Under the pieces are notes generated by a model. It was not told the DNA's origin and did not search any database. It worked only from the letters and a program-made list of their open reading frames with translations. This document shows positions 24,594 to 31,570 of a stretch of 64,000 nucleotides of DNA, piece after piece (the stretch's first letter is position 1; every line of letters begins with the position of its first letter). This DNA is from RGIG3009 sp045578625. Lineage in GTDB: Bacteria; Bacillota; Clostridia; Oscillospirales; Acutalibacteraceae. The stretch lies in NCBI GenBank assembly GCA_045578625.1, contig JAZNKN010000011.1:25980-89979 (forward strand), in the 5' to 3' direction. The position numbers and the translations under genes are program-made.

Positions 24594-24959
24594 TTACCTC
24601 TCTTTAAGTTCTTCCGCCAAGGCAGCAATGCGCCCGGCGCGCTCGTCGATCTCGCGAGAACGGCCGCAGCGGAGATTCAGCTCACGGATCTCCTGCGCCG
24701 CCTGACAGATCGCGTCAAAGCCTTCACGCACCTCGCGGAAACGACCGGCGAGATGCAAACGCTCTTCCATCTCCCGCATCTGCGCTTCGGCACGCTTCAG
24801 GGAATCCCGCACACCCTGACGGGTAATGCTTTGATTCTCGGCGATCTCCGCCAGGGACAGATCCTCCTCGTAGTACAGCTCCACCACCTGCCGCTGCTTT
24901 TCGGTCAGCATATCGCCGTAAAAGTCAAACAGCCACGCAATTTCCATGTCCTTCGCCAT
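24594..24959 (-). CDS. ylxM: YlxM family helix-turn-helix protein
   Basis: 121 aa. YlxM-like proteins resemble sigma factor region 4 and modulate the SRP system; seen here is LTEKQRQVVELYYEEDLSLA followed by IAENQSITRQGVRDSLKRAE, the helix-turn-helix. First gene of the ffh operon, directly after a consensus promoter with a GTAAAG/CTTTAC hairpin in the leader. Confidence 0.92.
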   Translation of the reverse strand: MAKDMEIAWLFDFYGDMLTEKQRQVVELYYEEDLSLAEIAENQSITRQGVRDSLKRAEAQMREMEERLHLAGRFREVREGFDAICQAAQEIRELNLRCGRSREIDERAGRIAALAEELKER

Positions 24960-25006
24960 ATCTGTCCCTCCTCTCGTTTCGGTGTAAAGGTTTTTGCTTT
25001 ACAGGT

Positions 25007-25035
25007 ATTATAACAGACCTATCCCCCTATGTCAA
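25007..25035 (-). promoter_or_regulatory. Consensus promoter of the ylxM-ffh-rpsP-khpA-rimM-trmD operon
   Basis: Minus strand -35 TTGACA (25030-25035), 17 bases, -10 TATAAT (25007-25012): perfect sigma-A match. Confidence 0.9.
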
Positions 25036-25051
25036 GCCCCACTTTGTATTT

Positions 25052-25504
25052 TTACAAAAGGTTTTCGGGAAAGGCTAAATTGATCTGCGTTTTACCTTTT
25101 TTCTCTGTAAGCAGTGCATACTTCGCCGCACCGCCAAAAGAGCGGGTAATATAGGTCACCACATACTCTGCACGTTCCAGCATCCATTTGTTTCGATAAT
25201 CGATAGCAAATCGGCGCGGGACGTTTTCGAGCCCTTCCGGGAACAGTGTGTGCTCATATTTTTCTTTCTCATGCTCACTCGCTTTCCCCGGCAAATACGC
25301 CAATACGATCTGATAGTGTATCTGCGGGTGTTCCTGCTGCAATTCTCGTAACATTTGATAAACATATCTGTCGAAATTACCGTGATTCCCCACATAGAAC
25401 GTATCCACCGCATTATCGACGATCAACTTCTCCAACACAAACTTCAAGCGCGCACAGATGGATAACGGACAATCACGATGACCGAAAAATGTACAGCTTG
25501 ACAC
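25052..25504 (-). CDS. SLOG-family (DUF1273/YpsA-like) protein
   Basis: 150 aa from GTG 25504 (GAGGGG six bases upstream). It opens SSCTFFGHRDCP, the FGHR signature of SLOG/Rossmann-like proteins thought to bind nucleotide-derived ligands, followed by FYVGNHGNFDRYVYQMLREL (GN-G-D binding loop) and RNKWMLERAEYVVTYITRSFGGAAKYA, which is the second conserved half. Function unknown; relatives occur with stress, recombination or defence genes. It is transcribed from a promoter flanked by repeats also facing an XRE regulator gene, so it is probably under its control. Less GC-rich than neighbours, suggesting later acquisition. Confidence 0.75.
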   Translation of the reverse strand: MSSCTFFGHRDCPLSICARLKFVLEKLIVDNAVDTFYVGNHGNFDRYVYQMLRELQQEHPQIHYQIVLAYLPGKASEHEKEKYEHTLFPEGLENVPRRFAIDYRNKWMLERAEYVVTYITRSFGGAAKYALLTEKKGKTQINLAFPENLL

Positions 25505-25530
25505 ACACTACCCCTCTTTTTTGACAAATT

Positions 25531-25641
25531 ACCCGAGTTCGGGTTATTTTCTATTATGTCGCAGTTTTCTCGAAAAGTCAACCCGAATATGGGTAGTTCT
25601 GCGTCGTTTCCTTGTTATCATTACATTAACTGAAATCGGGT
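25531..25641. promoter_or_regulatory. Three related operators between the SLOG gene and the XRE regulator
   Basis: Operator 1, 25531-25544, ACCCGAGTTCGGGT, a perfect ACCCGA-N2-TCGGGT palindrome. Operator 2, 25581-25594, ACCCGAATATGGGT. Operator 3, 25628-25641, AACTGAAATCGGGT. They are about 50 and 47 bases apart. Operator 1 lies just after the predicted SLOG transcription start, 2 touches its -35, 3 lies before the XRE start. Confidence 0.75.
25553..25581 (-). promoter_or_regulatory. Promoter of the SLOG gene
   Basis: Minus strand -35 TTGACT (25576-25581), 17 bases, -10 CATAAT (25553-25558). Bracketed by operators 1 and 2. Confidence 0.7.
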
Positions 25642-25669
25642 AATGATAATACCAAAAAGGGGTGTCCGG

Positions 25670-25921
25670 ATGGAATACGCGGAGCTGTATGTCAAACGGA
25701 TTCGGGAATTGTGTAGAAAGCGCGGCATTTCCATAAACAAACTGGCCAACATGAGTGACGTTAAGCAATCCACTTTGGATAATATCATGCAAGGAAGCAC
25801 CAAGAATCCCGGTGTGAAAACCATCCATAAATTAGCCATTGCCTTTAATATGACCTTTGCCGAATTCACAAACTTTAAAGAGTTGAATGACTACTCCTTT
25901 GAGGATGATTCGGACGACTGA
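25670..25921 (+). CDS. XRE family transcriptional regulator
   Basis: 83 aa from ATG 25670 (AAGGGG seven bases upstream; an earlier ATG at 25643 overlaps promoter sequence). Nearly the whole protein is a lambda-repressor-type helix-turn-helix: RIRELCRKRGISINKLANMS, then VKQSTLDNIMQGSTKNPGVK as the recognition helix and TIHKLAIAFNMTFAEF. A short acidic tail (FEDDSDD) follows. Probably represses both itself and the divergent SLOG gene through the ACCCGA palindromes. Confidence 0.85.
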   Translation: MEYAELYVKRIRELCRKRGISINKLANMSDVKQSTLDNIMQGSTKNPGVKTIHKLAIAFNMTFAEFTNFKELNDYSFEDDSDD

Positions 25922-25926
25922 CAACA

Positions 25927-25959
25927 AAAAGCACCTGTCGACATTCGACAGGTGCTTTT
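25927..25959. terminator. Bidirectional terminator
   Basis: Perfect AAAAGCACCTGTCG / CGACAGGTGCTTTT stem, five-base loop, between convergent genes. Confidence 0.85.
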
Positions 25960-25972
25960 GTATATATCGCAG

Positions 25973-26191
25973 TTACTCCAGCCGGAAATCCTCTTCCGAA
26001 TAGGTGGACAACGTCGGCTGTGTATACGGCACGCGCCGCAGGGGGTCATATACGAATTTCCGGCAACGTGCGGTGGGCAACACCACACCGCGACGCAGAC
26101 AGAGGATCACTTTACCGTCGGATGAACGCCGTCCGTTGCCGCAAATACCGCAGGCAGGTGTCACAGCGTTACCGTACAGTTTCCGTCTCAC
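25973..26191 (-). CDS. Small conserved cysteine-rich protein
   Basis: 72 aa from GTG 26191, seven bases after GGAGG. Four Cys (PACGICGNG, ILCLRRG, ARCRKF) suggest a zinc or iron site, and the C-terminal KFVYDPLRRVP and YSEEDFRLE are recognisable from small uncharacterised clostridial proteins. No function is known. It follows proS by 24 bases on the same strand and is probably cotranscribed. Confidence 0.72.
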   Translation of the reverse strand: MRRKLYGNAVTPACGICGNGRRSSDGKVILCLRRGVVLPTARCRKFVYDPLRRVPYTQPTLSTYSEEDFRLE

Positions 26192-26215
26192 AGCGCTCCC
26201 TCCTTCGTAAAATTC

Positions 26216-27652
26216 TTAATACGCCTTGCCCCACACGACCATCTTCTTGGCCGGCTTGCCGCAGCAAACACAGGCCTCGCTAAGCTCCTCCTGCTCAAAC
26301 GGCATACAGCGGCTGGTCACGCCGGCCTGCTCCTTGAGCTGCAGTTCGCAAGCCTCCTCGCCGCACCACATGGCCTTGATCAGACCGGGCTTTTCGCCGG
26401 CGATCTCGCACAGCTCGTCCAGCGTTGTGGCCGTATACGTCATACTCTCGCGGCGCTCCAGTGCTTTCTGATACAAGCCGTCGTGTACCGCTTTCAGCAA
26501 CTCAGGGATCTTGGTCTCCAGTTCATCCAGTGACACCACCGTCTTTTCGCGGTTGTCGCGGCGTACCAACACGCACTGGTTATTCTCGATATCGCGCGGG
26601 CCGATCTCCAGACGGAGCGGCACGCCCTTCATCTCGTACTCGGCAAACTTCCAGCCGGGCGAATTGTCGGAGTCGTCCATCTTGACGCGGGCGACCTTGG
26701 ACAAACGCTCCTTGAGCTCCGCCGCCTTTTCCAGAACGCCGGGCTTGTGCTGCGCAATAGGCAGGATCACCAACTGAACCGGTGCCACCGCGGGCGGCAG
26801 TACCAGACCGTTGTCATCCCCGTGCGTCATAATGATGGCACCGATGATGCGGGTGGACATACCCCACGAGGTCTGGTGCGGATACTGCAGCTTATTCGCA
26901 CGGTCGGTATACTGAATATCGCAGGCGCGGGCAAGCCCGTCACCAAAATAGTGACTGGTAGCGCTCTGCCGCGCCTTTCCGTCGTGCATCATCGCTTCGA
27001 TGGTGTAGGTCGCTTCCGCACCGGCAAACTTTTCCTTATCCGTCTTGCGGCCCTTAATGACCGGGATCGCCAACGACTGCTCGCAGAAATCGGCGTAGAC
27101 ACCCAACATACGCTCGGTCTCTTCCCACGCCTCGTCCGCGGTTTCGTGCATCGTGTGGCCTTCCTGCCAATAGAACTCCATCGTGCGCAGGAACGGACGC
27201 GTGGTTTTCTCCCAACGCACCACCGAACACCACTGGTTGTACAGCTTCGGCAGGTCGCGGTAGGAATGGATGATATCCGCGTAATGCTCGCAGAACACCG
27301 TCTCCGAGGTCGGGCGTACGCACAGTCGCTCCTGCAGCTTCTCCTCGCCACCGTGAGTAACCCACGCCACTTCCGGCGCAAAGCCTTCTACGTGATCCTT
27401 CTCACGCTGCAGCAGGCTTTCCGGAATAAACAACGGCATCATGATGTTCTCATGGCCCAACGCCTTGAAGCGCGCGTCCAGATCGTTACGGATATTCTCC
27501 CACAGAGCCGTGCCGTAGGGACGCACGATCATGCAACCGCGCACGCCGGAATAACTGGCCAGCTCCGCTTTCTTTACCACGTCGGTATACCACTGGGTAA
27601 AATCTTCTTCCATCGAGGTGATGGCTTCCACCATCTTTTTGTTATCAGCCAT
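26216..27652 (-). CDS. proS: Prolyl-tRNA synthetase (archaeal/eukaryotic type)
   Basis: 478 aa, the short form without the bacterial editing insertion. Charges tRNA-Pro. Class II motifs: motif 1 region YSGVRGCMIVRPYGTALWEN, motif 2 LCVRPTSETVFCEHYAD and WEKTTRPFLRTMEFYWQEGH, motif 3 WGMSTRIIGAIIMTHGDD. Anticodon-binding domain from about 280 and a C-terminal domain with CEEACELQLKE and CVCCGKPAKKM (zinc-type Cys) ending in a conserved aromatic (KAY). ATG 27652 follows AAAGGA. Confidence 0.96.
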   Translation of the reverse strand: MADNKKMVEAITSMEEDFTQWYTDVVKKAELASYSGVRGCMIVRPYGTALWENIRNDLDARFKALGHENIMMPLFIPESLLQREKDHVEGFAPEVAWVTHGGEEKLQERLCVRPTSETVFCEHYADIIHSYRDLPKLYNQWCSVVRWEKTTRPFLRTMEFYWQEGHTMHETADEAWEETERMLGVYADFCEQSLAIPVIKGRKTDKEKFAGAEATYTIEAMMHDGKARQSATSHYFGDGLARACDIQYTDRANKLQYPHQTSWGMSTRIIGAIIMTHGDDNGLVLPPAVAPVQLVILPIAQHKPGVLEKAAELKERLSKVARVKMDDSDNSPGWKFAEYEMKGVPLRLEIGPRDIENNQCVLVRRDNREKTVVSLDELETKIPELLKAVHDGLYQKALERRESMTYTATTLDELCEIAGEKPGLIKAMWCGEEACELQLKEQAGVTSRCMPFEQEELSEACVCCGKPAKKMVVWGKAY

Positions 27653-27669
27653 AATCGGGATCCTTTCGA

Positions 27670-27801
27670 TTACTTCTTATCGTCCTTGTCCTTGGCAAAT
27701 TTGTTCAGCAGGTTCACCGAGATCATGATGAGGATCATAACCGCGAAAATACCGACCATGCCGAGCAGCATCAGCAACAAAGCATTCATAACAGGGCTCA
27801 T
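27670..27801 (-). CDS. oadG: Small OadG-family subunit of a sodium-pumping decarboxylase
   Basis: 43 aa: starts MSPVMNALLLMLLGMVGIF, one transmembrane helix (about residues 6-32), then a charged tail rich in Lys and Asp. ATG 27801 has GGAGG eight bases before it. It lies 14 bases after oadB. Size, topology and position match gamma subunits that hold the pump complex together. The family is short and variable, so the call depends mostly on context. Confidence 0.72.
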   Translation of the reverse strand: MSPVMNALLLMLLGMVGIFAVMILIMISVNLLNKFAKDKDDKK

Positions 27802-27815
27802 AATGTATATCCTCC

Positions 27816-28985
27816 TTACGCACCGATCAATTTGGGAACGACCGTCAGAATGATACCGCCGGCAACCACGGAGCCGATCTGACCGGCCACGTTCGCGCCT
27901 ACCGCGTGCATCAGCAGGTGGTTCTGGTTGTCTTCCTTGAGCGCCATCTTCTGGATGACGCGAGCCGACATCGGGAACGCCGAGATACCGGCACCGCCGA
28001 CCATCGGATTGATCTTTTTGCCCTCCGGCAGGAAAATGTTGAGGAACTTCGCAAACAGGCAGCCGGCGATGGTATCGAACACGAACGCCACCAAGCCGAG
28101 GCCCATAACGATAATGGTATCCAGCTTAACAAAATCCTCAGCCTTCATACTGGCCGAAATGGAAAGGCCCAGCACGATGGTGATGAGATTTGCCAGCGAG
28201 GTCTGCGCGGTCTGGGACAGGTTATCCAGCTTCAGGCACTCACGCAGCAGGTTACCGAACATCAGGAAGCCGACCAGCGACACCGACTTCGGTGCGATCA
28301 GACCGGCGATCACCGTCACCACGATGGGGAACAGAATGCGGGTCTTGCGGGACACGGACGCCGGGTTATAGGACATCCGGATCATACGCTCTTTTCTGGT
28401 AGTAACCAGCTTGATGGCAGCCGGTTGAATGATCGGCACCAGTGCCATATAGGAGTACGCCGCCACCATGATCGCGGGCAACAACGGTGTCTGCAGCACG
28501 TTAGCAACCAGGATCGCCGTCGGGCCGTCGGCCGCACCGATGATACCGATAGACGCCGCATCGGTAAAGTTGTAGCCGAGCAAGGTCGCCACGGCCACGG
28601 TCAGGAAAATACCGAACTGTGCCGCACCGCCGAACAGGAACATCTTGGGATTGGACAGCAGCGGACCGAAGTCGATCATCGCGCCGATACCGATGAACAG
28701 CAGCAACGGCAGTGCCTCCGAGGCTTCAATACCTACCTTGAACAGCCAATCCACGATACCCTCCGAGCCATCCGCCGCCTGGCCGATCGCGCCGGAAAGG
28801 GGCAGGTTGACCAGAATAGCACCCAGACCCATCGGCATCAACAGGGATGGTTCAAAGTCCTTGGCCAACGCCAGATAGATCAACAACGCGCCAACCCCCA
28901 TCATCACGAGGTTCTTCCAGCCGTCATCAACAAAGAAAAACACAATACTGTCCCACAGGAAACTGAAATTCTGCAAAAACTCCAT
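27816..28985 (-). CDS. oadB: Sodium-ion-translocating decarboxylase beta subunit (OadB/GcdB/MmdB)
   Basis: 389 aa with about ten to eleven membrane segments. The beta subunit carries sodium out as a carboxyl group from biotin is released. The conserved motif ASIGIIGAADGPTAILVAN contains the ion-binding Asp, and MVGGAGISAFPMSARVIQ in the C-terminal half is equally diagnostic. Start ATG 28985 rather than TTG 28991. The alpha (carboxyltransferase) and biotin carrier subunits are not nearby, so the acid that is decarboxylated (oxaloacetate, methylmalonyl-CoA or glutaconyl-CoA) cannot be told. Confidence 0.9.
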   Translation of the reverse strand: MEFLQNFSFLWDSIVFFFVDDGWKNLVMMGVGALLIYLALAKDFEPSLLMPMGLGAILVNLPLSGAIGQAADGSEGIVDWLFKVGIEASEALPLLLFIGIGAMIDFGPLLSNPKMFLFGGAAQFGIFLTVAVATLLGYNFTDAASIGIIGAADGPTAILVANVLQTPLLPAIMVAAYSYMALVPIIQPAAIKLVTTRKERMIRMSYNPASVSRKTRILFPIVVTVIAGLIAPKSVSLVGFLMFGNLLRECLKLDNLSQTAQTSLANLITIVLGLSISASMKAEDFVKLDTIIVMGLGLVAFVFDTIAGCLFAKFLNIFLPEGKKINPMVGGAGISAFPMSARVIQKMALKEDNQNHLLMHAVGANVAGQIGSVVAGGIILTVVPKLIGA

Positions 28986-29038
28986 CCCCAATTTCCCCCA
29001 ACTTTCTTTCTCCTCAACGAGGTAAATATATATTATTT

Positions 29039-29067
29039 ATTATACAAAACCTGATTTTGTTTTTCAA
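29039..29067 (-). promoter_or_regulatory. oadB-oadG promoter
   Basis: Minus strand -35 TTGAAA (29062-29067), 17 bases, -10 TATAAT (29039-29044). Confidence 0.75.
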
Positions 29068-29105
29068 CACCTAAAACCGCTTTTTTGAAAAACAATGCAA
29101 AAAAA

Positions 29106-29136
29106 CAGACCCTTCCGCTCCGTCGGGAAGGGTCTG
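29106..29136 (-). terminator. Terminator of the AI-2E family transporter gene
   Basis: CAGACCCTTCC / GGAAGGGTCTG stem followed by seven T on the minus strand. Confidence 0.85.
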
Positions 29137-29142
29137 TGTGAT

Positions 29143-30297
29143 TTATTCCGTAGGCTGTGCCTTGTTTTTTTCTTTATGCTTGTCGTGCAGCTCGATGCAA
29201 TCCAGCAGCAGCATCCGCACCACGGCGATCAACGGCGCACCGAGGAAAATGCCCCAGAACCCGAAGATGCCGCCGCCAATGGTGATACCGAGCAATACGT
29301 AGATGGGACGAATGCCCACCGTGTGACCGACGATACGCGGCTGAATGATGTTCGCATCCAACTGCTGCATGACCAAAATGTAGATCGCGATAAACAACGC
29401 CTGATACGGGCCAACCGTGATAAGCGTCACAAATGCGCAAAGCACACCACCGATCAACGCACCGAAATACGGGATCAGGTTCATAATGCCAAGCAACATA
29501 CCCAACGCCGGAGCCGTCGAAGACGGCAGTCCCGCAATAAAGAAGCCGATCGTTGCCAACACACCGACCACGACCGCATCCACGATCTGGCTGTAAAAAT
29601 AGTCGTAGAAGATCTTGGCGATCTTGTGCGAATACACCGACAGCAGCCCCATCGTTTTCGGTTTGATGACCAGACCCGCCACCGATTTCACGCCGCGGAT
29701 CAAGGATTCCTTGCCAAGCAGCATATACACTGACACGATAAACGCCATCAGGACGTTGATAAGCTCGGAAGCAAAGTTGATGACGCCGCTCAAATACCCC
29801 ATAATGCGGTCGCCATCCAGAAAACTTCCCAGTGAAGCGATCATATCATTGATCTTAGTTTCCAGATCCAAGCCGGCCAGTATACCGCCCTCTGCCGAGT
29901 TCTTTTCAATAAACGCTGTCACGGTTTTCATATATGCCGGCAGCTGATGTTCCACAAACGTCGATACCGCACGGACCAACGCGGGAACCGCAATGTAGAT
30001 GATGAGAGCCAGCACAGCCAGGGTCAGCGCGTACACGATCGCCACCGCGATGGGCCGCGCAGCGCGATCCATCCATTTCCATTTCAACCGGCGTAAGCGA
30101 CCGTCCAACCAGTTGACCGGCGCAAACAGCAAAAAGGCAATACCGAAGCCAACGATAAACGGGGTCAGGATCGACCACAACTGCGTAATGATCCTGCCGA
30201 TAGCACCAAGGTTATCGAACACCTTGTAAATCACGATCAAGGCGCAGCCCAGTAAAAACAGCGAAAACAACTGCGCTGCATTTTTGTTGATCTTCAC
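29143..30297 (-). CDS. AI-2E family transporter (PerM/YdiK type)
   Basis: 384 aa from GTG 30297 (GAGG eight bases upstream). About eight membrane helices: pairs near 10-30, 35-55, 70-95, then a central soluble loop, and 150-175, 210-240, 245-275, 300-340. Family sequences include LGIMNLIPYFGALIGGVLCAF and the DANIIQPRIVGHTVGI stretch followed by LGITIGGGIFGFWGIFLGAP. Members have been tied to autoinducer-2 export or sodium/proton exchange; the substrate here is not known. Monocistronic. Confidence 0.88.
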   Translation of the reverse strand: MKINKNAAQLFSLFLLGCALIVIYKVFDNLGAIGRIITQLWSILTPFIVGFGIAFLLFAPVNWLDGRLRRLKWKWMDRAARPIAVAIVYALTLAVLALIIYIAVPALVRAVSTFVEHQLPAYMKTVTAFIEKNSAEGGILAGLDLETKINDMIASLGSFLDGDRIMGYLSGVINFASELINVLMAFIVSVYMLLGKESLIRGVKSVAGLVIKPKTMGLLSVYSHKIAKIFYDYFYSQIVDAVVVGVLATIGFFIAGLPSSTAPALGMLLGIMNLIPYFGALIGGVLCAFVTLITVGPYQALFIAIYILVMQQLDANIIQPRIVGHTVGIRPIYVLLGITIGGGIFGFWGIFLGAPLIAVVRMLLLDCIELHDKHKEKNKAQPTE

Positions 30298-30355
30298 ACC
30301 GATCACCTCATTTCACTCATCAGTATAACAGGCTTTTTTTCGAACCGCAAGAGGT

Positions 30356-31504
30356 TTAGCTGAATGCGCCCTTCAATTTTTCAAAAAAGCTCTTACGCTT
30401 CTCGTAATTTTTGTCATCCAACGACTCTTCAAAAGACGTCAACAGCTCGCGCTGCTTCTTGGAAAGGTTGCGCGGTACCTCCACGGTGATGCGTGCGATC
30501 AGATCGCCCTTCCCACGTCCGTTAAGATACGGAATACCTTTGCCTTTAAGCCGAATCAGATCACCCGGCTGCGTTCCCTCGCGAACGGTATACTTTTCCT
30601 TGCCGTTCAGCGTCGGCACGTCGATCTCGTCACCGAGCGCCAGCTGAGCATAGGTCAGCGGCAGTTCACACCACAGATCGTATCTGTCACGCTCAAAAAT
30701 AGGATGCGGACGCACCGTCACCTCGATCTGCAGATCGCCGGCAGGACCGCCGTTAACACCGCTGTTACCCTTACCGGGTACCGTGATGACCTGTCCGTCA
30801 TCGATACCGGCGGGAATGTTGATGCCCACCTTTTTGGTAACGCGCACCTGACCGCCGCCGTGGCAATCGGTACACGGCTTTTCGACGATGCGACCCTTCC
30901 CGCGGCAGCGCGAGCAGACCGTCTGCGTCTGCATCACACCGAACGGCGTGCGCTGCTGACGAGTCTCCTGCCCGGTCCCGCGGCAAACGGGACAGGTCGT
31001 GGGCGAGCTTCCTTTGGCAGCGCCGCTGCCACCGCAGGTGCGGCAGGTCTCAATGAGCGAAACGTCCACCTGCTTGCGGCAACCGGCAGCCGCTTCCTCA
31101 AAGGCAATGGTCACCGCCGCCGCGGCATCACCGCCGCGTCGCGGCGCGTTGGGGTTGGAACGGCGACCACCGCCTCCCCCGCCAAAAAAAGAGGAGAAAA
31201 TATCACCCAGATCGATATCGCCGACATCCCAGCCTCCGCCGCCCCAACCGCCGGCACCGGCGCCGAAGTTGGGATCGACACCGGCGTGACCGTACTGGTC
31301 GTACCGTGCCTTCTTTTGGGAATCGGACAACACCTCATACGCCTCGTTCACTTCCTTGAACTTGGCTTCGGCATCCTTGTCGCCCGGATGCAGATCGGGG
31401 TGGTATTCCTTCGCCATACGGCGATATCCTTTTTTGATCTCGTCCTCGGACGCGCCCTTTTGCACACCGAGTACTTCGTAATAATCACGTTTGTTTTCAG
31501 CCAT
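30356..31504 (-). CDS. dnaJ: Chaperone protein DnaJ
   Basis: 382 aa from ATG 31504 (MAENKRDYYEVLGV; GGAG eight bases upstream). Cochaperone that activates DnaK ATPase. J domain with the HPD tripeptide (EYHPDLHPG), a Gly/Phe linker (about 75-125), four CxxCxGxG zinc repeats (CRTCGGSG, CPVCRGTG, CSRCRGKG, CTDCHGGG) and the C-terminal substrate domains. Complete; last gene of the hrcA operon. Confidence 0.97.
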   Translation of the reverse strand: MAENKRDYYEVLGVQKGASEDEIKKGYRRMAKEYHPDLHPGDKDAEAKFKEVNEAYEVLSDSQKKARYDQYGHAGVDPNFGAGAGGWGGGGWDVGDIDLGDIFSSFFGGGGGGRRSNPNAPRRGGDAAAAVTIAFEEAAAGCRKQVDVSLIETCRTCGGSGAAKGSSPTTCPVCRGTGQETRQQRTPFGVMQTQTVCSRCRGKGRIVEKPCTDCHGGGQVRVTKKVGINIPAGIDDGQVITVPGKGNSGVNGGPAGDLQIEVTVRPHPIFERDRYDLWCELPLTYAQLALGDEIDVPTLNGKEKYTVREGTQPGDLIRLKGKGIPYLNGRGKGDLIARITVEVPRNLSKKQRELLTSFEESLDDKNYEKRKSFFEKLKGAFS

Positions 31505-31570
31505 GATATCCACTCCAAAACGCAAGAGACAGCCGGGGAAATCCCCGGCCGGCCCTCACCGTTTCCATGA

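Noticed and set aside
24960..25051. Leader of ylxM considered as an SRP RNA gene
   Set aside because: Too short and lacks the GGAA-type 4.5S RNA tip.
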